A stretch of 64,000 bases of DNA from an uncultured Roseburia sp. (lineage in GTDB: Bacteria > Bacillota > Clostridia > Lachnospirales > Lachnospiraceae), in the NCBI GenBank assembly GCA_947383215.1, contig CANDCP010000013.1, positions 1 through 64,000 on the forward strand, written 5' to 3'. Both the position numbers and the translations under genes were made by a program. Positions within the stretch are counted from its first letter, which is position 1; every line of letters begins with the position of its first letter. The notes beneath the pieces are model-generated. The model was not told where the DNA came from, did no database searches, and was given only the letters and a program-made list of their open reading frames with translations. This document shows, piece by piece, positions 1 through 7,276 of the stretch.

Positions 1-86
1 GCGGACCGCGTTTGCAGGAAAAATATCGCTTTGATGAAGAAAGATTCCGGTTTTCTGTAAGACTGATCCCGTACAAACAAGGATAA
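1..86 (+). CDS. C-terminal tail of an unidentified gene (partial)
   Basis: Frame 3 is open from the left edge to a TAA at 84-86 and encodes about 27 residues ending in ...RLIPYKQG. It stops 24 bp before the sugar symporter, which has its own strong ribosome site, so the two probably share an operon. A sugar-related enzyme is a guess from context only, since GPH symporters usually sit beside glycosidases. Too little is present to assign a family. The other two forward frames are closed sooner. Confidence 0.45.
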   Translation, partial: GPRLQEKYRFDEERFRFSVRLIPYKQG

Positions 87-109
87 CGTAGAGAGAAGGA
101 GGAGGCGCT

Positions 110-1441
110 ATGGGGGAAAAAACGTATTTAAAGTGGTACAATAAAGTGGGATACGGTTCCGGGGACGTTGCCGGCAATGTCGTGTACGCTCTGCTGTCAT
201 CGTTCGTCATGATTTATTTGACCGATACGGTCGGGCTTAATTCGGGCGTAGTGGGAACCTTAATGATGTTTTCAAAGCTTTTTGACGGGGTAACCGATAT
301 TTTCTTTGGTTCCATGATTGACAAGACAAAAAGCAGGATGGGAAAAGTGCGCCCATGGATGTTTGGTGGATTTTTCGGATGCGCCGTTACGCTGGCAGCC
401 ATTTTTGCAATTCCCGTCGACCTTGGAACGGGAGCGAAATATGCATGGTTCTTCATCGCGTACACGCTTTTGAACGCGGTATTTTACACGGCAAATAATA
501 TCGCATATTCCGCGCTTACGGCTTTGATAACAAAAAACGGGAGCGAGCGCGTGCAGATGGGGTCGATCCGTTTTATGTTCGCTTTTGGAACAAGCCTTTT
601 GATTCAGACGATCACCGTCGACTTTGTAAAGTCGATGGGAGGCGGGGCCGAGGGCTGGAGAACGGTGGCCGTTATCTACGCAGTAATCGGGTTGATTGTC
701 AATTCCATCTCTGTGTTCTCGGTCAGAGAGCTTTCGCAGAATGAGCCGGAGGCGGCGCAGGAAATACGGGAGGAAAAGGCGGAAAAATACAGTCTTGGCG
801 ACGCCGTAAAACTTCTGGCTTCCAATAAGTTTTATCTTATTATCTGCTGTGTGTATATTCTGACGCAGATTTATACGGCAACGTTGAATATGGGGATTTA
901 TTTTATGACGTATATTCTGGGGGATGCGTCTTTGCTGGGAGCGTTTTCGATGGCGATTAATATTCCGCTGATCGCGGGCCTGCTTTTTACGCCGGTGCTG
1001 GTAAAGAAAATGAAAGGGATGTATAAAATCAATCTGACCGGTTATCTATTAGCCACCGCCGCGCGCGGGATGGTGATTGTCGGCGGATATCTGGGGAATC
1101 TTCCGATTATGCTGTTTTTCTCGGGGGTGGCGGCGCTTGGGATGAGTCCGCTGCAGGGAGATTTGAACGCGCTGATTGCCTCATGTTCGGAGTACACGTT
1201 TCTTACAAAACGCAGGCGGATAGACGGGACGATGTTTTCCTGTACCTCTCTGGGCGTGAAGATCGGCGGAGGAATCGGTACGGCGTTGGCCGGGTGGTTG
1301 CTTGCGGCAAGCGGTTATGTCCCGAATGCGGGCACGCAGGTGAATTCCTGTATCAATATGCTGTATTTTATGTACCTGTGGATTCCGATGATAATAAATC
1401 TGGTCATTGCTCTTCTGCTTTCCAGATTGAAAGTAGAGTAG
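110..1441 (+). CDS. GPH-family (MelB-like) sugar:cation symporter
   Basis: A 443-residue polytopic membrane protein of the glycoside-pentoside-hexuronide branch of the major facilitator superfamily. These carriers import sugars or glycosides with Na+ or H+. Visible family marks are the N-terminal YGSGDVAGN segment, about 12 hydrophobic helices, and the loop after helix 2 (FGSMIDKTKSRMGKVRPW) that carries the acidic and basic residues typical of MelB/XylP-type proteins. Length fits the family (440-500). The start follows a strong AAGGAGGAGG at about 97-106. The 3' end runs into a bidirectional terminator shared with the convergent tetR. The substrate cannot be read from the sequence. Confidence 0.88.
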   Translation: MGEKTYLKWYNKVGYGSGDVAGNVVYALLSSFVMIYLTDTVGLNSGVVGTLMMFSKLFDGVTDIFFGSMIDKTKSRMGKVRPWMFGGFFGCAVTLAAIFAIPVDLGTGAKYAWFFIAYTLLNAVFYTANNIAYSALTALITKNGSERVQMGSIRFMFAFGTSLLIQTITVDFVKSMGGGAEGWRTVAVIYAVIGLIVNSISVFSVRELSQNEPEAAQEIREEKAEKYSLGDAVKLLASNKFYLIICCVYILTQIYTATLNMGIYFMTYILGDASLLGAFSMAINIPLIAGLLFTPVLVKKMKGMYKINLTGYLLATAARGMVIVGGYLGNLPIMLFFSGVAALGMSPLQGDLNALIASCSEYTFLTKRRRIDGTMFSCTSLGVKIGGGIGTALAGWLLAASGYVPNAGTQVNSCINMLYFMYLWIPMIINLVIALLLSRLKVE

Positions 1442-1523
1442 GCAAACGAAAAACTTGGTTATCATGTCGATTGACGACGGACTTCGGGCAAGGGGAACTC
1501 TTTTTGTATCCGAATCATAATAG

Positions 1524-1560
1524 AAACTGCCGCGGGATAAGCAATCCTGCGGCAGTTTTC
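1524..1560. terminator. Bidirectional rho-independent terminator
   Basis: An interrupted palindrome: AACTGCCGC pairs with GCGGCAGTT and an inner GGAT/ATCC pair closes a short loop. A T-run follows on the + strand and a shorter one on the - strand. It lies exactly between the convergent symporter and tetR genes. Confidence 0.8.
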
Positions 1561-1563
1561 AGA

Positions 1564-2196
1564 TCAGATTTCCGTTACGGGGACGGTCAGATAGTTGAGG
1601 GAGCCCTGCGGGACGCCTGTGCCTTTTTCGAGCAGAGCCACAAGCCCGCGGATGGTGTCCTCGGAGTCTTCTGAGGCAACCGTCAAAAAGGTATGGTCGA
1701 GCTTGACGGCAAGCACAATAAGCACGATCTCCGCGAGAGCCGCCGGGTATTCAAAATGAATATCATCGGATGCGATCCCCTGTTTTATAATTTCCGTCAG
1801 CGTCGGTTTTAATTCGGTAATTAAATGGTTCATATATTTCTGATGCAGAAATGCAATATCCTGCGCGCTTGTCTGCGCGCCGGCCGTTGTGCCGTTTTGG
1901 TTCAGAAAGGCGGCCGATGAATTGCGGCATGCCTGCAGAATCATCGCCATGCGCGTAAACGGCGATATTTCCGTCTGGCCGGCAAGATTTTTGGCCGTCT
2001 GAAGCGGCTTTTCATAATTCCTTTCGATCAGAGCGTCAAGGATGGCCTCTTTTGAGGGGAAGTAATAATAGATACTTCCCTTTCCGATTTCTGCTTCTTT
2101 TGCGATATCGCTTACAGAGATATTTTGTATGGTTCTGTCTTTTAGAAGATTCCCGAGTGCGTCTAGGATTTTATCGTATTTTTTCATGTCCGGCAT
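1564..2196 (-). CDS. TetR/AcrR-family transcriptional repressor
   Basis: About 210 residues. The first 50 form the TetR helix-turn-helix (ISVSDIAKEAEIGKGSIYYYF, then PSKEAILDALIERN), and the rest is the usual helical ligand-binding and dimerisation domain, too divergent to suggest a ligand. The start was moved to the ATG at 2196 because GAGG lies 8 nt upstream; a GTG at 2205 would overlap that site. The gene is divergent from the SCP2/condensation/ACP/ligase operon, and the 246-bp intergenic region holds two near-identical interrupted palindromes. It is therefore inferred to be the local repressor of that operon, probably released by an acyl or amine compound. Confidence 0.9.
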   Translation of the reverse strand: MPDMKKYDKILDALGNLLKDRTIQNISVSDIAKEAEIGKGSIYYYFPSKEAILDALIERNYEKPLQTAKNLAGQTEISPFTRMAMILQACRNSSAAFLNQNGTTAGAQTSAQDIAFLHQKYMNHLITELKPTLTEIIKQGIASDDIHFEYPAALAEIVLIVLAVKLDHTFLTVASEDSEDTIRGLVALLEKGTGVPQGSLNYLTVPVTEI

Positions 2197-2307
2197 ATCA
2201 ATCACCTCATATTAAAAGAATGATAACACAAACCGGCTTTTGGAACAATTGTGAATATTGCCACAAAAAGAGAAGAAAATCAGAGGACAAATTAGATGAA
2301 AAAACAA

Positions 2308-2366
2308 TTGACCAACGGTCGAAAGATGTGATATTGTTGTCTTAAAGAAAGTCGACTGATGGTCGA
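2308..2366 (+). promoter_or_regulatory. Paired TetR-type operators over the biosynthetic operon promoter
   Basis: Two 15-bp interrupted palindromes, TTGACCAACGGTCGA (2308-2322) and TCGACTGATGGTCGA (2352-2366), fit one consensus TYGACYRAYGGTCGA. Their starts are 44 bp apart, close to four helical turns. The first overlaps a possible -35 (TTGACC 2308-2313), with an extended -10 candidate TGT-GATATT (2327-2335) 16 bp downstream. The second would sit on the early transcribed region. This is classical repression architecture for the divergent TetR protein; the protein-site assignment is inference. Confidence 0.75.
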
Positions 2367-2451
2367 AAAAACAATAAAATGCGCGAATTAAGTCGAATGG
2401 GAAGAAGGCGCATAAACAACCATGAGAAGTCAGAAAAATAGGAGGATAAGA

Positions 2452-2898
2452 ATGACTTACGCAGATTTATTTTATGAGATCAAAGGAAAATTTATGGGGG
2501 CTGATGTGAGCGATATCCATGAGCATCTCGCGTTTCAGTTTAATATTGCGGATGAGGAGGCCGGCGGAGCCTTTTATGTGGAAGTAAAAGACGGAGAGCT
2601 TTTTGTGGAGCCGTATGAATATTATGACAGGGACGCGATGTTTACCTGCGCTCCGGATGTCCTGATAAAGATTGCGGACGGAAAAATGGATCCGGTCGCC
2701 GCTTTTACGGAAAAGAAGCTTCAGGTCGAAGGAAATATTGATAAGGCTCTGCGCCTGAAGGAAATTATAGAGATGAAAAAGGGCGCGTCGTCGGGGGAGA
2801 AGAGCGCGGCAAAGAAGGCGGCCGATAAGGTGGTAAAAACCGTGGTGAAGACTGTGGCAAAAAAGGTTGTGGAAAAGGAAAATAAAAAGAGCAAGTAA
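2452..2898 (+). CDS. SCP2-type sterol/lipid-carrier domain protein
   Basis: A 148-residue cytosolic protein. Residues 1-110 match the SCP2 lipid-carrier fold: an amphipathic start, a middle of the type FYVEVKDGELFVEP, then a DVLIKIADGKMDPVAAFTEKKLQVEGN block, which is the usual SCP2 signature. Residues 115-148 are a lysine/alanine-rich tail (KKAADKVVKTVVKT...), possibly membrane- or nucleic-acid-binding. The ATG at 2452 is preferred to the one at 2422 because GGAGG lies 6 nt upstream. It is first in the TetR-controlled operon and probably shuttles or sequesters a fatty acyl substrate or product for the downstream enzymes (inference). Confidence 0.82.
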   Translation: MTYADLFYEIKGKFMGADVSDIHEHLAFQFNIADEEAGGAFYVEVKDGELFVEPYEYYDRDAMFTCAPDVLIKIADGKMDPVAAFTEKKLQVEGNIDKALRLKEIIEMKKGASSGEKSAAKKAADKVVKTVVKTVAKKVVEKENKKSK

Positions 2899-2933
2899 AA
2901 ATCGGACCATAAGGTCAGGTGGAGGGAATGACG

Positions 2934-3905
2934 ATGGGAGCATTGAGAAACATCACGGCAGCAGCAGGACTTCTCGCCGCGGCAGGAATCGGGGAAACCG
3001 TATATTTTTATAATCGGACAATGAAACGCGGACATGCAAAGACCGAGCGGACGACGAAAATGTCGGGTACGGACTGGGCAAAGTATTTTCCGCTGATGGA
3101 GGAGCGGAAAGGATTTGTGATGGCGCAGCCCCACAGCGATGTGTATCTGACATCCTTTGACGGGCTGAAGCTTCATGCCACATATTTTCCGGCAGTCAAA
3201 GATAAGAAAAATAAAGAAGGGACGGGCACGGAAAAAAACAAACTCGTAATCTGTTTTCACGGTTATACGGGCGAGGGACTCAGCAATCATGTGGCCATAG
3301 CCGACTATTTTTTAAAGCAGGGCTATGCGATGCTGCTTCCGGACGCGAGAGCGCACGGCAGCAGTGAAGGAGAGTATATCGGGTTCGGATGCCTGGACAG
3401 AAAAGACGCGCAAAAGTGGATAGAATGGGCAATAAAGGAGTGCGGCGAGGACGTGGAAATTCTGCTGCACGGAACGTCTATGGGGGGCGCTACGGTGCTG
3501 ATGACAAGCGGTCTGAAGCTGCCGGAAAACGTAAAAGGGATTGTATCCGACTGCGGTTTTACATCGCCGAAGGAAGTGTTTACCCATGTGCTGAACAATA
3601 TGTACCATTTGCCGGCGTTTCCTGCGATCTGGGGAGCCGATCTGATGAACAAAAGGCTGGCCGGGTATGGCATGGATGAGTGCAATGCGAAGCGCGAAGT
3701 GCAGAAGGCGACGGTGCCGATCCTTTTTATACACGGTTCGGCGGATACCTTTGTCCCGTGCAGTATGTGCCATGAGATTTATGAGAATTGCCGGTCGCCG
3801 AAGCAAAAGCTTATCGTGGAGGGGGCGGGTCATGCCGAGAGCTACTATAAGGATATGGAAGCATATGAGGACGCGCTGACAAAGTTTGCGGAAGGAATCA
3901 TGTAA
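2934..3905 (+). CDS. Membrane-anchored alpha/beta hydrolase
   Basis: About 323 residues. An N-terminal hydrophobic stretch (residues 1-25, ITAAAGLLAAAGIG) suggests a membrane anchor. The alpha/beta-hydrolase core follows, with HGYTG at the oxyanion strand, the nucleophile elbow GTSMGG, an acid near FIHGSADTFVP and the catalytic histidine in EGAGHAES. The layout resembles the YqkD/BAAT-like branch of the superfamily. The start at 2934 has GGAGGG 8 nt upstream; the GTG at 2919 and ATG at 2928 are too close to that site. In the operon it could act as a thioesterase or amidase releasing or recycling acyl chains, or as an editing enzyme (inference). Confidence 0.87.
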   Translation: MGALRNITAAAGLLAAAGIGETVYFYNRTMKRGHAKTERTTKMSGTDWAKYFPLMEERKGFVMAQPHSDVYLTSFDGLKLHATYFPAVKDKKNKEGTGTEKNKLVICFHGYTGEGLSNHVAIADYFLKQGYAMLLPDARAHGSSEGEYIGFGCLDRKDAQKWIEWAIKECGEDVEILLHGTSMGGATVLMTSGLKLPENVKGIVSDCGFTSPKEVFTHVLNNMYHLPAFPAIWGADLMNKRLAGYGMDECNAKREVQKATVPILFIHGSADTFVPCSMCHEIYENCRSPKQKLIVEGAGHAESYYKDMEAYEDALTKFAEGIM

Positions 3906-3937
3906 AAAGCCAGATTATATTATAAGGAGAAAAGGCT

Positions 3938-5341
3938 ATGAAAACAAGAAAAGGATACAAGACATACCCATTGACAGTGGCTCAGAAATTTCATAATTAC
4001 TATGCGCAGTACAGCCCGGGAAAGGAAATATTGAATGTCGGCACAAGCCTTACCATAGAGTTTGAGCTGAATGTTGAGGAATTAAAAAAAGCAATATACA
4101 AAGCGTATGAGCGCTGCGAGTCGATGAGGGCGCGTCTTGCATACGATGCAAAAGAAAAAGAGTGGTATCAGTACATTGTCGATAAAGAGGAGCGCGAGAT
4201 AGAGGTCGTGGATTTCACAGGGAAGACGATGGAGGAGGCGGAGGCCGAGATGACGGCGTGGACGCGAGTTCCTTTCGATAAAGAGGACTCTCCGATGAAT
4301 AAGGTTGTCATCATCAAGACGCCGGACGGTTTCGAGGGCATGTATGTTGTGGGGGATCACAGATTCCTTGACGCGCAGTCGCTGATCTGTTTTCTGAAAG
4401 ATGTGATCGAGCTGTACTGCAATGCGAATTTTGAGGGAATTCCGTATCCCGCCGATATGCGCTCTTATATAGAGCAGGTGGAAAAGGATCTGGCGTACGA
4501 GGCCGGAAGTAAGGCGCAGGCGAGGGACAGAGCGTATTTCCGTAAATTGATCGAGGAATCGGAACCGATTTATAACGGGATTGAGGGACCGAAGAAGTTA
4601 GAGGAAGCGAGAGCGGCGACGGGCAATCCGAATCTTCGGGCGGCGCCTACCGGTTCGGACAGCTTTGCGGCGGCGATCGATATTTTCCATCTGGAGGAGG
4701 AGCCGACGAGAAGGCTCATGACGTTTTGTGAGAAATACCATGTCTCGCTGCAGTGTCTGCTTATTATGGGAATCCGCACCTATCTGCAGAAAATCAATCA
4801 GTGCGACGATGTGTCGATGCAGATTGCGTATGCCCGCAGGGCGACGCTTTTGGAGAAAAAATCGGGCGGTACGCGTATCCATTGTTTTCCGTTTCGGACA
4901 GTCCTTCCGGAGACCAAGACGTTCTTGGAGGGGATATATGAGATCCGGGATAGGCAAAATGAGGTATTCCGCTATGTGAATTATAATCCGGCCGAATATC
5001 TTTCCACAAGAGGGCAGTACTACAATCCTCCGCGCGGCATGGGGTATGAGACCGTGTCGCTCACATATCAGCCGGCTACGCTGAGGGAAAAGGGACTGAC
5101 CGATTTAGGCGATATTCGTTACAGGACAAAACGGTACTGTAACGGATATTATTCGGACGGGATGTATTTGACGGTTATGCACAGACCGGAGGATAACGGG
5201 TTGGATTTTAGCTTTGAGCACCAGACGAAAGCGTATACGAGGAAACAGCTCGAATATTTCTATTATTATATTTGCAAGATCATGTTTAAGGGAACGGAGA
5301 CACCGAATCTTAAAATCGGAGATATTATAAAATTAGTTTAA
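3938..5341 (+). CDS. Free-standing condensation-domain acyltransferase
   Basis: 467 residues, the size of one NRPS condensation (C) domain with nothing attached. The active-site region reads VVGDHRFLDAQSL: the second His and the Asp of the HHxxxDG motif are kept, while the first His is Asp and the Gly is Ala. The C-terminal half keeps the latch-like chloramphenicol-acetyltransferase fold features. C domains join a thioester-bound acyl group to an amine or alcohol. With an ACP and an adenylating ligase directly downstream, this is most simply the amide- or ester-forming step of a one-module pathway. It has a good AAGGAG site and no targeting signal. The acceptor is unknown. Confidence 0.82.
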   Translation: MKTRKGYKTYPLTVAQKFHNYYAQYSPGKEILNVGTSLTIEFELNVEELKKAIYKAYERCESMRARLAYDAKEKEWYQYIVDKEEREIEVVDFTGKTMEEAEAEMTAWTRVPFDKEDSPMNKVVIIKTPDGFEGMYVVGDHRFLDAQSLICFLKDVIELYCNANFEGIPYPADMRSYIEQVEKDLAYEAGSKAQARDRAYFRKLIEESEPIYNGIEGPKKLEEARAATGNPNLRAAPTGSDSFAAAIDIFHLEEEPTRRLMTFCEKYHVSLQCLLIMGIRTYLQKINQCDDVSMQIAYARRATLLEKKSGGTRIHCFPFRTVLPETKTFLEGIYEIRDRQNEVFRYVNYNPAEYLSTRGQYYNPPRGMGYETVSLTYQPATLREKGLTDLGDIRYRTKRYCNGYYSDGMYLTVMHRPEDNGLDFSFEHQTKAYTRKQLEYFYYYICKIMFKGTETPNLKIGDIIKLV

Positions 5342-5364
5342 AAACTTCAGGAGGGCTGAAAACG

Positions 5365-5589
5365 ATGTTTGAGAAGCTGGTAGATATTATCGTAAATTAT
5401 GTAGAAGTGAAAAAAGAAGATATAAAGCCGGAGTCGCGATTTATGGAGGATCTTGGTTTTACGTCGTTTGACTTTATGAGTATGCTTGGCGAGATCGAGG
5501 ACGAGTTAGACGTTGAGATCGACCAGGAGGAAGCGGCGGGCATCCGCACCGTGCAGGAAGCCGCGGATTACCTTGCAAGAATTTCGTAA
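5365..5589 (+). CDS. Acyl carrier protein
   Basis: A 74-residue acidic four-helix carrier protein. The phosphopantetheine attachment site is the Ser in LGFTSFDFMSML; the usual DSL is replaced by TSF, as in many specialised carriers. Helix 3 (EEAAGIRTVQEAADYL) matches the ACP C-terminus. AGGAGGG precedes the start. It sits 23 bp after the condensation gene and 59 bp before the ligase, so it is the likely carrier loaded by the ligase and read by the condensation enzyme. It is unlikely to be the fatty-acid-synthesis AcpP, because no fab genes are nearby and the DSL motif is altered. Confidence 0.92.
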   Translation: MFEKLVDIIVNYVEVKKEDIKPESRFMEDLGFTSFDFMSMLGEIEDELDVEIDQEEAAGIRTVQEAADYLARIS

Positions 5590-5648
5590 TTATCTGATAA
5601 ATACTGATCTTATTTGGCGCGTGCCGCGGCACGCAGATGGGGGTTCAT

Positions 5649-7187
5649 ATGAATGAATTGCGCAGTACGATAAAGGAACTGCTTGTAAAGGCGGCTGAGG
5701 CATACAAAGAAGCGGATGCCGTCAGATATAAGGTGAAATGTGATACGGGAAAGGGGAAGAAGGAGACAAAGGTAGAGGCGAAGACATACGCGCAGCTAAA
5801 GGACGACAGCGAGCGCTTTACGTCGGCTCTTTTAAAGCTCTCAGAAAACGGGAAACACATCGCTGTCATAGGCGCAACCTCTTATTCCTGGATTGTGGCA
5901 TATTACGGCATTGTAAACGGCGGCAGCGTGGCGGTTCCGCTTGACGCCAATCTTCCTGCCGGGGATTTGTGCGAATTGATAGAGCGGGCGGATGTGACGA
6001 CGCTTGTATATGACGAGGCGAAGGCGGATGTAGCGGCGATGGCGGCGAAACAGTGCCGGAATCTGAAACATGTGATTGCCATGGAAAAAGAGAGCAAAGT
6101 TGCGGGCGCGCTGTCTATGTGGGAGCTGATCGGGAGCGCGGATTCAGGTTCAGAGTATGAGCCGAAGCCGGAAGATTTAGCTACGATTATGTTTACGTCC
6201 GGCACCACGGGAAAAAGCAAGGGCGTTATGCTTACGCACAGAAACCTGGCCGAAAACGCGACCGCGCTCGATATGGGATACGAGCCGGGAATGGTAATTA
6301 TGAGCGTGCTTCCGATACATCACGCGTACTGTCTGAGTATGGATATCCTCAAGGGCGCCTCCATAGGGGCCGTCATTTGCATCAACGACTCGCTCCTTCG
6401 CGTTGCAAAAAATATTAAGCTTTTTGAGCCGAATATGATTTTGATGGTGCCGCTGATGGTGGAAACGCTTGCCAAAAAGCTTGAGGAGGCCGCTTTTATT
6501 CCGGCGGCGATTGTCAAAGCGAAGGTATTTGGCAAACAGTTTCACACGATCTGCAGCGGCGGCGCTTACTTAAATCCTGCGTATATTGATCTGTTTAAAA
6601 AATATGGCATCACTATTTTACAGGGCTACGGCATGACGGAGTGCGCGCCTGTGATAAGCACGAACAGCAACCAGGCGTCGAAGGCGGGATCGATCGGAAA
6701 ATGTATGCCAAACTGCGAGGCCAAGATCGTAGACGAGGAGATCTGGGTTAAGGGCACAAGCGTAATGCAGGGATATTATAAGATGCCAAAGGAAACGGCC
6801 GAGACGCTGGAGGACGGCTGGCTCAAGACCGGAGACCTCGGATACATAGACGACGAGGGATATCTGTTTTTAACCGGACGCAAAAAGAATCTGATTATCA
6901 CCCCGAACGGCGAGAATGTCTCTCCGGAAGAAATTGAGAATAAGCTTGGGGAGAATCGTCTGATTCAGGAGGTACTCGTGCGCGACAGTGAAGGTGTGAT
7001 CGAGGCCGAGATTTTCCCTGACTATGAGTATGCGTCGAAAAAGAAAATCAGGGATGTGCAGGAGGCGCTTCAGAAAATTGTCGACGCTTATAACGAGGCT
7101 GCGCCGTTATATAAACGTATCTACAAGTTAAAAGTGCGCGAGGTGGAATTTGAAAAGAACACCACAAAGAAGATTAAGAGATTTTAA
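5649..7187 (+). CDS. AMP-forming acyl-CoA/acyl-ACP ligase
   Basis: About 512 residues of the ANL adenylation superfamily. The P-loop is FTSGTTGKSKG, followed by GYGMTECAP, then TGDLGYIDDEGYLFLTGR with the hinge, and a conserved C-terminal lysine region (NTTKKIKRF). The enzyme adenylates a carboxylic acid and transfers it to a thiol; the adjacent ACP is the obvious acceptor. The sequence looks more like long-chain acyl ligases than amino-acid adenylation domains, so a fatty acid substrate is likely. The start is the ATG at 5649, with GGGGG 5 nt upstream, rather than 5637. It is last in the TetR operon. Confidence 0.9.
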   Translation: MNELRSTIKELLVKAAEAYKEADAVRYKVKCDTGKGKKETKVEAKTYAQLKDDSERFTSALLKLSENGKHIAVIGATSYSWIVAYYGIVNGGSVAVPLDANLPAGDLCELIERADVTTLVYDEAKADVAAMAAKQCRNLKHVIAMEKESKVAGALSMWELIGSADSGSEYEPKPEDLATIMFTSGTTGKSKGVMLTHRNLAENATALDMGYEPGMVIMSVLPIHHAYCLSMDILKGASIGAVICINDSLLRVAKNIKLFEPNMILMVPLMVETLAKKLEEAAFIPAAIVKAKVFGKQFHTICSGGAYLNPAYIDLFKKYGITILQGYGMTECAPVISTNSNQASKAGSIGKCMPNCEAKIVDEEIWVKGTSVMQGYYKMPKETAETLEDGWLKTGDLGYIDDEGYLFLTGRKKNLIITPNGENVSPEEIENKLGENRLIQEVLVRDSEGVIEAEIFPDYEYASKKKIRDVQEALQKIVDAYNEAAPLYKRIYKLKVREVEFEKNTTKKIKRF

Positions 7188-7219
7188 AGGCCGTAGCGGC
7201 TGCGAAAGAGAATAATATT

Positions 7220-7267
7220 CCTTGGACCGTACAGAATATAAGGTATGATATTTTATAGGGTCCAAGG
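7220..7267 (+). promoter_or_regulatory. Promoter bracketed by a 9-bp inverted repeat
   Basis: CCTTGGACC (7220-7228) and GGTCCAAGG (7259-7267) are perfect inverted arms 30 nt apart. The left arm covers a -35 (TTGGAC 7222-7227) and a -10 TATGAT lies at 7244-7249 (16-bp spacer). The right arm falls at the predicted transcript start and includes part of the AAGGAGG ribosome site. If this promoter is used, the left arm is not transcribed, so a repressor operator is more likely than an RNA hairpin. Confidence 0.6.
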
Positions 7268-7276
7268 AGGCAATTT

